Part shown: in pieces, positions 1 to 7,515 of the stretch | Position numbering within the stretch: the stretch's first letter is position 1 | Layout: the number at the start of each line of letters is the position of its first letter | NCBI RefSeq assembly: GCF_009833095.1 | Contig: NZ_QRCB01000021.1 | Coordinates: 1 to 64,000 of the forward strand | Direction of reading: 5' to 3' | Length of the DNA stretch: 64,000 nucleotides | DNA from: Nitrosomonas sp. JL21 | GTDB lineage: Bacteria > Pseudomonadota > Gammaproteobacteria > Burkholderiales > Nitrosomonadaceae | Notes under the pieces: generated by a model | The model's database searches: none | Seen by the model: the letters and a program-made list of their open reading frames with translations, nothing else | What the model was told of the DNA's origin: nothing | Program-made: the position numbers and the translations under genes

Positions 1-52
1 GCTTTATTTCGATACATGATGAATCATTCTTCCAATCTGCTTACAGGAATAG

Positions 53-1987
53 ATGATGAAAATAGCTGACCTGAATGAGCTAAAAATCAGCACGTTATTA
101 CCCAGTCCCAAAGGTGTGGCGTTGGCCTTGATGGAAGCGTGCAGACGGGAAGATATCACCATTCATGAAATTGCCAGATTAGTTCAAACCGATCCAGCAT
201 TGGCGGGCCGTTTGATTCAGCGCGCTAATTCATCCAATCAGGCTACCCGGCCGATCACGTCTGTGAGCGATGCCATTTCGCATGTCGGTTTAACAACGGT
301 CAAACAGTTAGCGATGGGATTTTCGCTGATCGATCAATACCAAAAAGGCGCATGTATAGGATTTAACTATCAAGAATTTTGGTCGCATTCGCTACTTATG
401 GCGATCACCATGCAGGAATTGGCTAAATTGACTCGTGTCTGCGCTCCCGATGAACTGTTTGCCTGTGGATTGATGGCGCAAATTGGCAATTTGGCATTGG
501 CGACGATATATCCGGAAAAGTACAGCGATTTGATGGAGAAAAAGACATCTGATCAATCTGTGGTCGAGATGGAGCGGCAATATCTGAAGACCGATCATAA
601 TGAATTAACCGCCGCCATGCTACTCAATTTTGGTGTCCCGAAGATCTTCGTCGAATCAATCTATTACCATGAGGTTCCGGATGAATCTGGTTTCTCAGAA
701 GGATCCCGCCCATTTCATATCGTACATTTGCTGTACTTGGGAAAACAGATTGCGAATTTCGGCTTGGCGGAGGAATGCCAGCGTAACAATCGCATTTCTG
801 AGTTGATTCTGTTGGGCGGAAAGATCGGTTTGGATACCGAATTGTTCGGAGCTCTAATCGATCAGGTAATGAAGGAATGGCAGTCGTGGGGAAGGATGCT
901 CAAAATCTCTGCGGCCGAGTTGTTGCCGCCCTTCCAGAAAATGATGAATGCGGCAGCTCCCCGACCTGAGAACGAAACGGATGCTGCGCCGCTTCGCATA
1001 CTTCTGGTTGAAGATGATCCATCCAGTTTGGTTTTCATCCAGGGACTCCTTGCCAATGTGCGGGGCCATACGCTGTTTACAGCTAAGGATGGTCAGGAGG
1101 CATTGTCACTGGCGATGGAAATTTCGCCGCATATCGTGATTACGGACTGGCTGATGCCGGTCATGAATGGCTTTGAATTAACGGTCGCTTTACGGGCCAC
1201 CGAATGGGGCCAGAATCTGTACATCATCATGTTGACCAGCATCGAGGACGAAGAGGAAGTCATCAAGGCATTTGATGCCGGTGTTGATGATTACGTGACC
1301 AAGCCGATCAATGTGCGGTCATTCAGGGCACGATTGCGGGCAGCCTGGCACTACCGGAAATTGCAGGAATCCTGGGAGCGCGATCGGGAACAGTTGAAGC
1401 GCTTTGCAGCAGAACTGGCGGTGACGAATCGCAAGCTCGAGCATTATGCGTTAACTGATGTGTTGACGGAATTACCGAACCGTCGAGCCGGAATGGATAC
1501 TTTGACGGATGTATGGAGTGTGGCGCATCGGTCGAGCCAGTTGATGGCTGTGATGCTGATCGATATTGATCACTTCAAGCAAATCAATGATACCTATGGC
1601 CATGCGATTGGTGACAAGGTTTTGAAGGAAGTGGCTGCTTCGATGCGGAATTCGGCACGAAAGGGAGACAGTTTCTGCCGGATGGGTGGCGAAGAGTTTT
1701 TGATTGTTTGCCATAATGGCAATACCGATGCGAAATCGGTCATTTTATTTGCCGAACGGATTCGTCAGCATGTGTATGCTCAGCAGATCAAGATTGATGA
1801 AGCGCACATCCAAGTATCCATCAGTATTGGCGTAGCATTAAAAGAAGCGAATATGAAAAGTGAGGATCATCTGGTAAATGCCGCTGATAAGGCGCTCTAT
1901 GCTGCCAAGAACGCGGGACGTAACCGGGTATTCTTGGCGTTGGGAGACCGGCTTATCAGTTGTAGCCCCAGCAAGATTGAGAACTAA
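53..1987 (+). CDS. HDOD-REC-GGDEF protein (diguanylate cyclase)
   Basis: A cytosolic signalling protein of 644 residues. An HDOD domain (about residues 10-205) is followed by a helical linker, a receiver domain (about 317-435, starting LRILLVEDDPSS, with phospho-acceptor Asp in ITDWLMP) and a C-terminal GGDEF domain. The active site reads GGEEF at 545-549. An RKGD inhibitory I-site lies five residues upstream, so product-inhibited c-di-GMP synthesis is expected. The receiver suggests control by an unknown kinase. Two start codons sit in tandem at 53 and 56. AGGA at 45-48 is better spaced for 56. No operon partner is visible. Repeat copy A begins right after the stop. Domain calls are firm; the physiological output is inferred. 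Confidence 0.9.
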   Translation: MMKIADLNELKISTLLPSPKGVALALMEACRREDITIHEIARLVQTDPALAGRLIQRANSSNQATRPITSVSDAISHVGLTTVKQLAMGFSLIDQYQKGACIGFNYQEFWSHSLLMAITMQELAKLTRVCAPDELFACGLMAQIGNLALATIYPEKYSDLMEKKTSDQSVVEMERQYLKTDHNELTAAMLLNFGVPKIFVESIYYHEVPDESGFSEGSRPFHIVHLLYLGKQIANFGLAEECQRNNRISELILLGGKIGLDTELFGALIDQVMKEWQSWGRMLKISAAELLPPFQKMMNAAAPRPENETDAAPLRILLVEDDPSSLVFIQGLLANVRGHTLFTAKDGQEALSLAMEISPHIVITDWLMPVMNGFELTVALRATEWGQNLYIIMLTSIEDEEEVIKAFDAGVDDYVTKPINVRSFRARLRAAWHYRKLQESWERDREQLKRFAAELAVTNRKLEHYALTDVLTELPNRRAGMDTLTDVWSVAHRSSQLMAVMLIDIDHFKQINDTYGHAIGDKVLKEVAASMRNSARKGDSFCRMGGEEFLIVCHNGNTDAKSVILFAERIRQHVYAQQIKIDEAHIQVSISIGVALKEANMKSEDHLVNAADKALYAAKNAGRNRVFLALGDRLISCSPSKIEN

Positions 1988-2000
1988 TATTTTCTGCTTT

Positions 2001-2112
2001 ATTGAAATCAAATCCAAAATGCTCATTGACGCCTAATAAACTGCGTTTTCCACGGATTTTGCCTTATCTGATGATCGCTCGTTAATTTCTTCCGAATTTT
2101 TTCGAAAAATTC
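2001..2112 (+). repeat. Dispersed intergenic repeat, copy A
   Basis: It begins about 14 bp after the diguanylate cyclase stop. The core at 2003-2031 matches copy F (reverse strand) at about 24 of 29 positions and contains AAAATGCTCATT. A second block, GATTTTGCCTTATCTGATGA (2055-2074), is nearly repeated in copy D. The right end is a perfect AT-rich palindrome, GAATTTTT-TCG-AAAAATTC (2094-2112), which reaches the stop codon of the convergent DUF2325 gene and might help end transcripts. Confidence 0.65.
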
Positions 2113-2797
2113 AGTGATCGGAATACTTCGCGAGGGAGCGGTCTTTTTCTGAGAATATTTTAGATAAGACGCTGATTCCATGCTGGAATGAAGTGGATTC
2201 TGAGCGCTCGAGCAGTACGCATGGCTTGCCGGTAAATCTGCAATAGAATTGCACCATGAAATAGGCTTCATGATTCACGCAGTCGATGGAGCAGATGATC
2301 ATATCCGTTTTTTCCAAAAGTCGAGGTAAGTCTTTCAACTGATCGTTGGGATCGCCATGAAATGTCATTAAACGTCCGCCTATATGTTCTGTGAGTCGGC
2401 TATAAATAGGATATAACCGGCTGCGGCCGCCAATGCACAACACCGTTTGTCCTGTTAATATAGGTGCGCAATTTCCAATCTTTTGCGGCTTTATGGAAGA
2501 AGTGGTCCGTGATGGCTTAGATTTGATCAGTGGTGCCCAATTAACAGAGCTTGATGTATCCGTTGCGGGCAAGAAGGACGTTGTTTTCTTTTCTGGATGA
2601 TTAATTTCCTGATCTGAAAAGTAAGTTGAGGTGCGGACTGAGGAATACGGATCGAGACTGCGGCATATTTTGTCGAGTTTACGTAACCAGAAGGACAAAG
2701 TGCTGCAGAGATCATAGATGTCAGAGGAGTGATACTGATCGTTAGTATCAGGCGCGGCATTGTCAGCTAAAGCCAGTTTTTTTTGAAGAAATTTCAT
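2111..2797 (-). CDS. DUF2325 domain protein
   Basis: A 228-residue protein. The N-terminal half is poorly conserved in appearance and polar (Ser, Thr and Lys rich). The C-terminal part from VLCIGGRSRLYPIY to GKPCVLLERS is a DUF2325 domain, with the typical glycine-rich start and a conserved Cys/Ser stretch (IICSIDCVNHEA). No function is established for this family. The ATG at 2797 is preferred because GGGAG lies 8 nt upstream; a GTG at 2812 would itself overlap that ribosome-binding site. The gene stands alone, convergent with the HDOD-GGDEF gene. Confidence 0.75.
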   Translation of the reverse strand: MKFLQKKLALADNAAPDTNDQYHSSDIYDLCSTLSFWLRKLDKICRSLDPYSSVRTSTYFSDQEINHPEKKTTSFLPATDTSSSVNWAPLIKSKPSRTTSSIKPQKIGNCAPILTGQTVLCIGGRSRLYPIYSRLTEHIGGRLMTFHGDPNDQLKDLPRLLEKTDMIICSIDCVNHEAYFMVQFYCRFTGKPCVLLERSESTSFQHGISVLSKIFSEKDRSLAKYSDH

Positions 2798-2922
2798 TAT
2801 TGCTTCTCCCACAAGTCATCAGCAACTAAAAAAATGGCTGGCTGACCTGAGGGTTACAGGTTGGCTGGCTAAAGTGCCGCTGAAGAAGGAGGAATAACTC
2901 CAGCGGCCAAGGAAAAAGTTAT

Positions 2923-3059
2923 GGAAGTTCTGAAAAACTGTTGCGTTTAGCGATATTACTTTCAAATCAGACTTTCAATGCTCGTTTTTATTGCTATCAA
3001 TGCATTTTTATCTGACTCAACGATGCCTGATCGTCAATTAATTCTTTTTCAGAGCTACC
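2923..3059 (+). repeat. Dispersed repeat copy B with terminal inverted repeats
   Basis: A 137-bp unit. The left end GGAAGTTCTGAAAAA (2923-2937) and the right end TTTTTCAGAGCTACC (3045-3059) are imperfect inverted repeats of each other. The right end abuts the bacterioferritin stop codon exactly. The core at 2961-2989 is related to the other copies (about 20 of 29 with copy F), and ATGCCTGATC occurs near the right end. There is no coding capacity, so it resembles a MITE or an old IS remnant. Confidence 0.6.
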
Positions 3060-3524
3060 TTACATCTGGCTTTGCAACCAATTATGGACACCGACTTTCT
3101 GTATGAGGCTGAGTTGCGTTTCTAACCAGTCGATGTGCTTCTCAGTATCCTCAAGAATATGTTCAAAAATTTCACGAGATACGAAATCATGAGCTGTTTC
3201 ACATGCCGCAATAGCTGCGAGTAATGTCTCGCGTGAAATGTACTCAAGCTTTAAATCACAAGCAACACACTCTTCAGCAGTTTCACCAATCATGAGCTTA
3301 CCGAGATCTTGTAAATTGGGTAAGCCTTCTAATAACAAAATTCGCTCAATCAAAAGGTCGGCATGTTTCATTTCTTCACAGGATTCATCGAATTCATGCT
3401 TTCCGAGATCATTGAATCCCCAGTTTTTGTACATGCGAGCATGCAGAAAATATTGATTAATAGCAGTCAATTCATGCTGTAATTGTTGATTCAGCCAGCG
3501 GATAATATCGGCATTGCCTTTCAT
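3060..3524 (-). CDS. bfr: Bacterioferritin
   Basis: A 154-residue member of the bacterioferritin family: a 24-subunit iron-storage shell with ferroxidase centres and haem bound between subunits. It aligns without gaps to E. coli Bfr from memory: [15 protein letters not shown] near the N-terminus, Glu18, Glu51, the haem-ligand Met52 and His54 in EEMKHAD, Glu94 and His130 in EKHIDWLE. The position of ferroxidase ligand Glu127 is Thr here (EDTEKH), with Glu at 128. AAGGAG lies 7 nt before the ATG. It neighbours a Fur-box-controlled hemP-like gene, which fits iron homeostasis. Confidence 0.95.
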   Translation of the reverse strand: MKGNADIIRWLNQQLQHELTAINQYFLHARMYKNWGFNDLGKHEFDESCEEMKHADLLIERILLLEGLPNLQDLGKLMIGETAEECVACDLKLEYISRETLLAAIAACETAHDFVSREIFEHILEDTEKHIDWLETQLSLIQKVGVHNWLQSQM

Positions 3525-3681
3525 TTTTATCTCCTTAGACAGGTATTTTTGTACGTGATTAATCCCACTCAGAGAAGTTGTTCACTATCTTACTTGTAAC
3601 CAACCTTATTTCCTGTTCCATCGTGGATTATTCCGTGTTAGCTTGCACGTACAAATATACATGATATATATCCTAAGGCCA

Positions 3682-3867
3682 CTATTTGTTTAGTATCAAT
3701 TTCCCGTTACGTGTGCGGCGCAGAGAATACTGCTCGCCTTTGTGCATAATAAAGACCACGTCCGTATCTTTGAAGAGCGTATTGCTATCAATTGATGTTT
3801 CGAATTTTTTTCTTTCGGATTCATAGAGATTTCTGACGACTGTTGGGGAAATAGTTAGAGTATCCAT
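3682..3867 (-). CDS. hemP: HemP/HmuP-like hemin uptake protein
   Basis: A 61-residue protein ending in the family signature YSLRRTRNGKLILNK. HemP/HmuP proteins are small factors linked to haem uptake and its transcriptional activation. The ATG at 3867 is chosen because the next upstream in-frame ATG, at 3906, lies inside a Fur box. Neither start has a good Shine-Dalgarno sequence, so the start is uncertain. The gene is divergent from the J-PilZ gene and upstream of bacterioferritin on the same strand, with 157 bp between them. Confidence 0.75.
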   Translation of the reverse strand: MDTLTISPTVVRNLYESERKKFETSIDSNTLFKDTDVVFIMHKGEQYSLRRTRNGKLILNK

Positions 3868-3887
3868 AATTTTGTATAGAGATATCG

Positions 3888-3908
3888 TAATGAGAATTGT
3901 TCTCATTA
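3888..3908. promoter_or_regulatory. Fur box upstream of hemP
   Basis: A perfect inverted repeat, TAATGAGAA-TTG-TTCTCATTA, 9 bp arms with a 3 bp spacer. It contains TGAGAAT-T-GTTCTCA, close to the 7-1-7 Fur consensus. It lies about 20 bp upstream of the preferred hemP start, where iron-bound Fur would block transcription. Seen directly in the sequence; Fur binding is inferred from the consensus. Confidence 0.8.
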
Positions 3909-4101
3909 TATGTGATTTTTAATGAATTGCAAGCCCATCATAAAAAATGGTGAATGACCCTGCTACAGTGAGTGTAAGATATCATTCCGATTCAGTAATA
4001 ATTATCCGTAATACGTTGGAAAGCACATTTTCTTGTGTAATAGGGCAAGCTATCGCGCTAAAGCGGATAATCTCAATTTGGAATGATTCTTCAGTTTTCT
4101 C

Positions 4102-5115
4102 ATGATCGAACGGCGAAATTTTTATCGAATTCTTTATGTTCAGCCTGATGCATCGATGGCAGTGATTCGGGAGAACTACCGAATATTGGTGCAAAGACTC
4201 AAAATGCGACCTGATTTAAGTGATTCAAATTGGAACGAAGAATTACTTGATCACGCATACGATACGCTTGGAGATCCGGTAAGACGAGCAGTATATGATC
4301 GTGAACTATTGAAGCATTACCATATCCACACACTCAGCCAAGGAGCATTTGGTTCAAATTCGAACCCTGAGTTGAATCAACATGGCTACGCATACACGAC
4401 CAATTGGAATGAATATAATTTTTATCGCGTGCTACAAATTCAATCCGATGCTCCCGTTACTGCCATAGCAGTAAGTTATCGGGCGCTGAAGAAGAATGCT
4501 TCTATTGATCAAGCGTTATTAGAAGAAGCCTATCGTGTATTATCCAATCCTGAAACCCGACAACGATATGATGTGTTACTGGCTTCTCATCCTGTGAGCG
4601 CTACTCAAGAGGAATCTCCGGGCAAATATGGCGACTCGCAGCACAATGAACATCTGGACGTTACCCCGCAATCATCGATTGAATCTTATCAAGCGGTAAT
4701 TTCTCATTATTGTCGTTTCTGCAAAACGCCCTATTTCCCAGAACTAAATAGATATCAGACCGATCGCTGTTTAGAATGCGCAAGTCCATTGTTCACTCTA
4801 CTGGACGATTTTGCTGAAACCTCGCGTCGTACCCTGATGCGCATCAATATCCGCGGTGAATGCGAATTCTATCCATTCTGGCCAAGCAAACCCTATCAGG
4901 GAATATTCCAGGATTTGTCACCTGCCGGTGTACGGTTCATAACGGAACAATCTATTGATTTGCATGAAATCATCAAAATTGATGCCCCCAATTTCCAGGC
5001 TATTGGTGAAGTAACGCATCTACAAGCGAATGATAGAGAGATTTCGGTAGGATCACGTTTTATCGCTGTGAAATTCGAGCATCAACGGGGGAATTTCATC
5101 AGAGCAGAAGCCTAG
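4102..5115 (+). CDS. Twin J-like domain, zinc ribbon, PilZ protein
   Basis: A 337-residue protein of uncommon layout. Residues about 5-70 (RNFYRILYVQPDAS to VYDREL) and 105-160 (YNFYRVLQIQSDAP to QRYDVLL) look like two J domains. Neither has the HPD tripeptide (MRPD in the first, none in the second), so stimulation of DnaK ATPase is unlikely. Two CxxC pairs at C204/C207 and C223/C226 suggest a zinc ribbon. The C-terminus (about 240-337) is PilZ-like: RTLMR provides RxxxR and DLSPAG, starting at D271, provides DxSxxG, the c-di-GMP-binding residues. No signal peptide or membrane segment is seen. Probably a cytosolic c-di-GMP receptor; its partner is unknown. There is no clear ribosome-binding site at this start. 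Confidence 0.75.
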   Translation: MIERRNFYRILYVQPDASMAVIRENYRILVQRLKMRPDLSDSNWNEELLDHAYDTLGDPVRRAVYDRELLKHYHIHTLSQGAFGSNSNPELNQHGYAYTTNWNEYNFYRVLQIQSDAPVTAIAVSYRALKKNASIDQALLEEAYRVLSNPETRQRYDVLLASHPVSATQEESPGKYGDSQHNEHLDVTPQSSIESYQAVISHYCRFCKTPYFPELNRYQTDRCLECASPLFTLLDDFAETSRRTLMRINIRGECEFYPFWPSKPYQGIFQDLSPAGVRFITEQSIDLHEIIKIDAPNFQAIGEVTHLQANDREISVGSRFIAVKFEHQRGNFIRAEA

Positions 5116-5446
5116 AAAATTTTGAGAAAGGGGAAGTAACGATCAGGCAGAATAAAAGCTGATAAAAAAACTCAATATACTAACGAAGATAAGCATACTG
5201 AGCTTAATCTCAACACAGCGCCGCCGGAAAAATCATTGTCAGTTTTATCCATTTTTGACCTATTATTACTAACGAACACCACAGCATAGCCGAACGCAGG
5301 AGTCTTTCAGATTTTTCCTACAATCCAGAGGTACATCAATCGCTTGCAGGAAAAGTTTTGGAAAAAAATTACTAGAATAATAGTATGGACGGTAATAATT
5401 GATTTATTATATCGACATCTTTATTCATACGTTCTCATGTTAAATT
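5116..5446. other. Intergenic region between J-PilZ gene and bigR-like gene
   Basis: 331 bp without a convincing gene. The left part holds repeat copy C in reverse orientation. The last 100 bp before the ArsR-family gene are AT-rich and must contain its promoter and operator, but no perfect palindrome was found. Confidence 0.6.
5140..5240 (-). repeat. Dispersed intergenic repeat, copy C
   Basis: The reverse strand of 5185-5213 matches the repeat core of copy F at about 21 of 29 positions (GCTCAGTATGCTTAT). TGCCTGATCGT on the reverse strand near 5139-5149 matches the right part of copy B. No clear terminal inverted repeats remain, so the limits are approximate. Confidence 0.45.
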
Positions 5447-5773
5447 ATGAAAACTGATGCGGCTGTCCATAACATTGCAGCGTTACGTTCGTCTGCTTCA
5501 GAAGCTTGTGCTTTATTAAAGGTGCTGGCTAACGAAGATCGACTGCTTATTGTATGTGAACTCAGTCAGGGCACTCGAAATGTCGGAGAACTTGAAGATT
5601 TGCTGGGTATTCATCAGCCAACGCTTTCTCAGCAATTGACTGTCTTGCGCGAAGAAAATCTGGTCGCAACAGAACGCAGAGGTAAATATATCTACTATAG
5701 CCTGGCAAGTTCGGAAGCCATCAAGATCATGGAAACTTTATTTAATTTGTATTGCAAGAACCATCTGTGCTGA
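5447..5773 (+). CDS. ArsR-family regulator, BigR/SqrR-like
   Basis: A 108-residue winged-helix repressor. The recognition helix region reads HQPTLSQQLTVLREENLV, and the wing reads ERRGKYIYYSLAS. Cys37 (LLIVCELSQG) and Cys103 (NLYCKNHLC) fall where BigR/SqrR proteins carry the two cysteines that form a tri- or tetrasulfide bond with sulfide. Further cysteines are at 21 and 108. The next gene is a TSUP exporter and a DUF442 protein follows on the other strand, both usual members of BigR regulons. Probably a persulfide-sensing repressor of this group. Confidence 0.8.
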   Translation: MKTDAAVHNIAALRSSASEACALLKVLANEDRLLIVCELSQGTRNVGELEDLLGIHQPTLSQQLTVLREENLVATERRGKYIYYSLASSEAIKIMETLFNLYCKNHLC

Positions 5774-5791
5774 GTGACTCTGGAAATTCCT

Positions 5792-5900
5792 GTGTTTAAT
5801 CCTGCATCAAAATGCTCAGCTATCGACGTAGACTGTGATTTCATCTGATTTTGCCTTACCCGATGATTGCCTCTGATCCTTTCCAAAGTTTTTCCAACAA
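5792..5900 (+). repeat. Dispersed intergenic repeat, copy D
   Basis: It lies between the regulator and the exporter gene. It contains CAAAATGCTCA and GATTTTGCCTTACCCGATGA (5848-5867), aligned in the same order and spacing as in copy A, where the second block differs at two positions. It starts about 20 bp after a stop codon, as copy A does. Confidence 0.6.
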
Positions 5901-5994
5901 CGATCAATTTGCCTAATTAACAGCAAGGTTTCGCATAACCTTCTGCTATCAAGTATCATGGGGCAATTGATATTGTGGATGGTGCTCCGAGCGC

Positions 5995-6843
5995 GTGGAA
6001 ATTGTATTCATCAGTGTGGTGCTTGGTTTTCTCATCGGCGTCATACTCGCATTGACGGGTGCAGGGGCGACCATTCTTGCGGTTCCTTTATTGGTATTCG
6101 CGTTCCATCTTGACGTCGCTGAAGCCGCGCCTATTGCGCTGTTGGCTGTATGCATGGCCTCGACAATTGCGGCAGTGCATGCTCATCTGCAGGGAAATGT
6201 GCGCTACCGGGCTGCGGGATTCATTGCTGGGACAGGCGTGATTGCTGCCCCCATGGGTTTGTGGCTTGCTCATAGACTACCAAATGCACCCTTAACCCTT
6301 CTATTCGCATCCGTGTTAATTGTCGTTGCGATAGATATGTGGCGCCACGCTGAAAAACAGCCAGGAGTAATTGCAAAGGCTGCGGTACAGCGTGAATCGC
6401 AACTCCAAGCCGATGCCTCTCTCCAACCCTGTCAGCTTGAGTATAATGGCGTCCGCTTGATGTGGACATGGTCGTGCGCCCGTGCATTGGCTCTGGCAGG
6501 AGCCGTAATGGGGTTCTTATCAGGATTGTTAGGTGTAGGTGGAGGATTCGTAATTGTTCCAGCCTTAAAAAAAGTTTCCAACTTGCCTATGCAATCCATT
6601 GTTGCAACCTCCCTGGCGGTGATTGCAGTCATTTCAGCCATAGGCGTGATCTCTGCCACAGCAATGAACAAATTGAACTGGCCTATCGCATTGGCATTTA
6701 CTGGCGGAACCTTCGCAGGTATGCTGATCGGGCGTATTTTCGCCTTCCGCTTCACTGACGCTCGATTGCAACAAGGTTTTGCGATAGTGGCGATAGGGGT
6801 AGCCGTTGCGATGATCATTCGTGGGATTTCAGTCCTTCTTTAA
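5995..6843 (+). CDS. TauE/SafE (TSUP) family exporter
   Basis: A 282-residue inner-membrane protein with about eight hydrophobic helices in two halves. Each half has a family glycine motif: TGAGATILAVPLL near residue 24 and LGVGGGFVIVPAL near 178. TSUP proteins move sulfite, sulfonates or other sulfur compounds. Next to a BigR-like regulator, a role in removing sulfite or thiosulfate made from sulfide is likely. The start is GTG, with only a distant purine stretch upstream; no better in-frame start was found. 221 bp containing repeat copy D separate it from the regulator. Confidence 0.85.
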   Translation: MEIVFISVVLGFLIGVILALTGAGATILAVPLLVFAFHLDVAEAAPIALLAVCMASTIAAVHAHLQGNVRYRAAGFIAGTGVIAAPMGLWLAHRLPNAPLTLLFASVLIVVAIDMWRHAEKQPGVIAKAAVQRESQLQADASLQPCQLEYNGVRLMWTWSCARALALAGAVMGFLSGLLGVGGGFVIVPALKKVSNLPMQSIVATSLAVIAVISAIGVISATAMNKLNWPIALAFTGGTFAGMLIGRIFAFRFTDARLQQGFAIVAIGVAVAMIIRGISVLL

Positions 6844-6859
6844 AAGAAATGAGTCATTA

Positions 6860-7372
6860 TCAGCGGATGAAGGACTCACGGACTTTCTCTTCCATGGGGG
6901 GGCGCATGCCTGCTTTCCGGCCAGCTTCCAGCGCTGCTTCGGGATCCATGCCTTTCTTGATTTGATAACTTGCCCACATTGCACCGGCGCGATTACCCGA
7001 TCCACAATGGATGAGCGTAGGCATCTGCGCTGATTCGATGGCTTGAGTGAATGCCGCCAGTTGTTCCTCGCTGATTCCGGCAACGGTCATCGGTATATTG
7101 AAGTAAGTCAAACCGGCTCGTTCCACTAATGCTTTCTCATCGGCTGTGCCTTCATTTGCAGTGCGTAAATCGATTACGGTTTTGAATCCGGTGGCAACCA
7201 ATGCCTGTACCCCGCCATCGCCGATAAGGCCAGAAATCGCAATTTGCTCGGTTGCGCGGCTGTAATTTTGAACCGGAATAAGCTGATGGCCGAAAGGTAC
7301 CCGGCCGGATGCGTGCAGTGGTAGTGTAAGGAAAATGGTGAAGAGCGTCATCAGTGTGATAAGGTATTTCAT
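6860..7372 (-). CDS. Exported DUF442 (Blh phosphatase-like) protein
   Basis: 170 residues with a signal peptide (MKYLITLMTLFTIFLTLPLH, cut after HASG or nearby). The mature part has VIDLRTANEG and the loop LIHCGSGNRAGAMW, a C-x4-R active-site-like loop of the DUF442/TIGR01244 family related to tyrosine phosphatase and rhodanese folds. In BigR operons this domain often accompanies or is fused to a persulfide dioxygenase, which is absent here. GGAG lies 5 nt before the ATG. It converges on the TSUP gene with a 16 bp gap. Periplasmic sulfur handling is inferred. Confidence 0.75.
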   Translation of the reverse strand: MKYLITLMTLFTIFLTLPLHASGRVPFGHQLIPVQNYSRATEQIAISGLIGDGGVQALVATGFKTVIDLRTANEGTADEKALVERAGLTYFNIPMTVAGISEEQLAAFTQAIESAQMPTLIHCGSGNRAGAMWASYQIKKGMDPEAALEAGRKAGMRPPMEEKVRESFIR

Positions 7373-7515
7373 GTAGGCTCCAGGGGCTATGTTGTGTGAG
7401 AGATTGGTTTGATTGCTGTTCATTGTAGCTGCAGTGAATTGGTTAATACAAATTATTGAAACGGGATTCACATCAGAAAAGTAGCATTCGATATTGCTGC
7501 ATCAAGGATGATTGT

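Noticed and set aside
7456..7515. Upstream TTG start for the P-type ATPase adding 20 residues
   Set aside because: AAGGA at 7504-7508 is correctly spaced only for the ATG at 7516, and the extension is Cys/Lys-rich and unlike the family.
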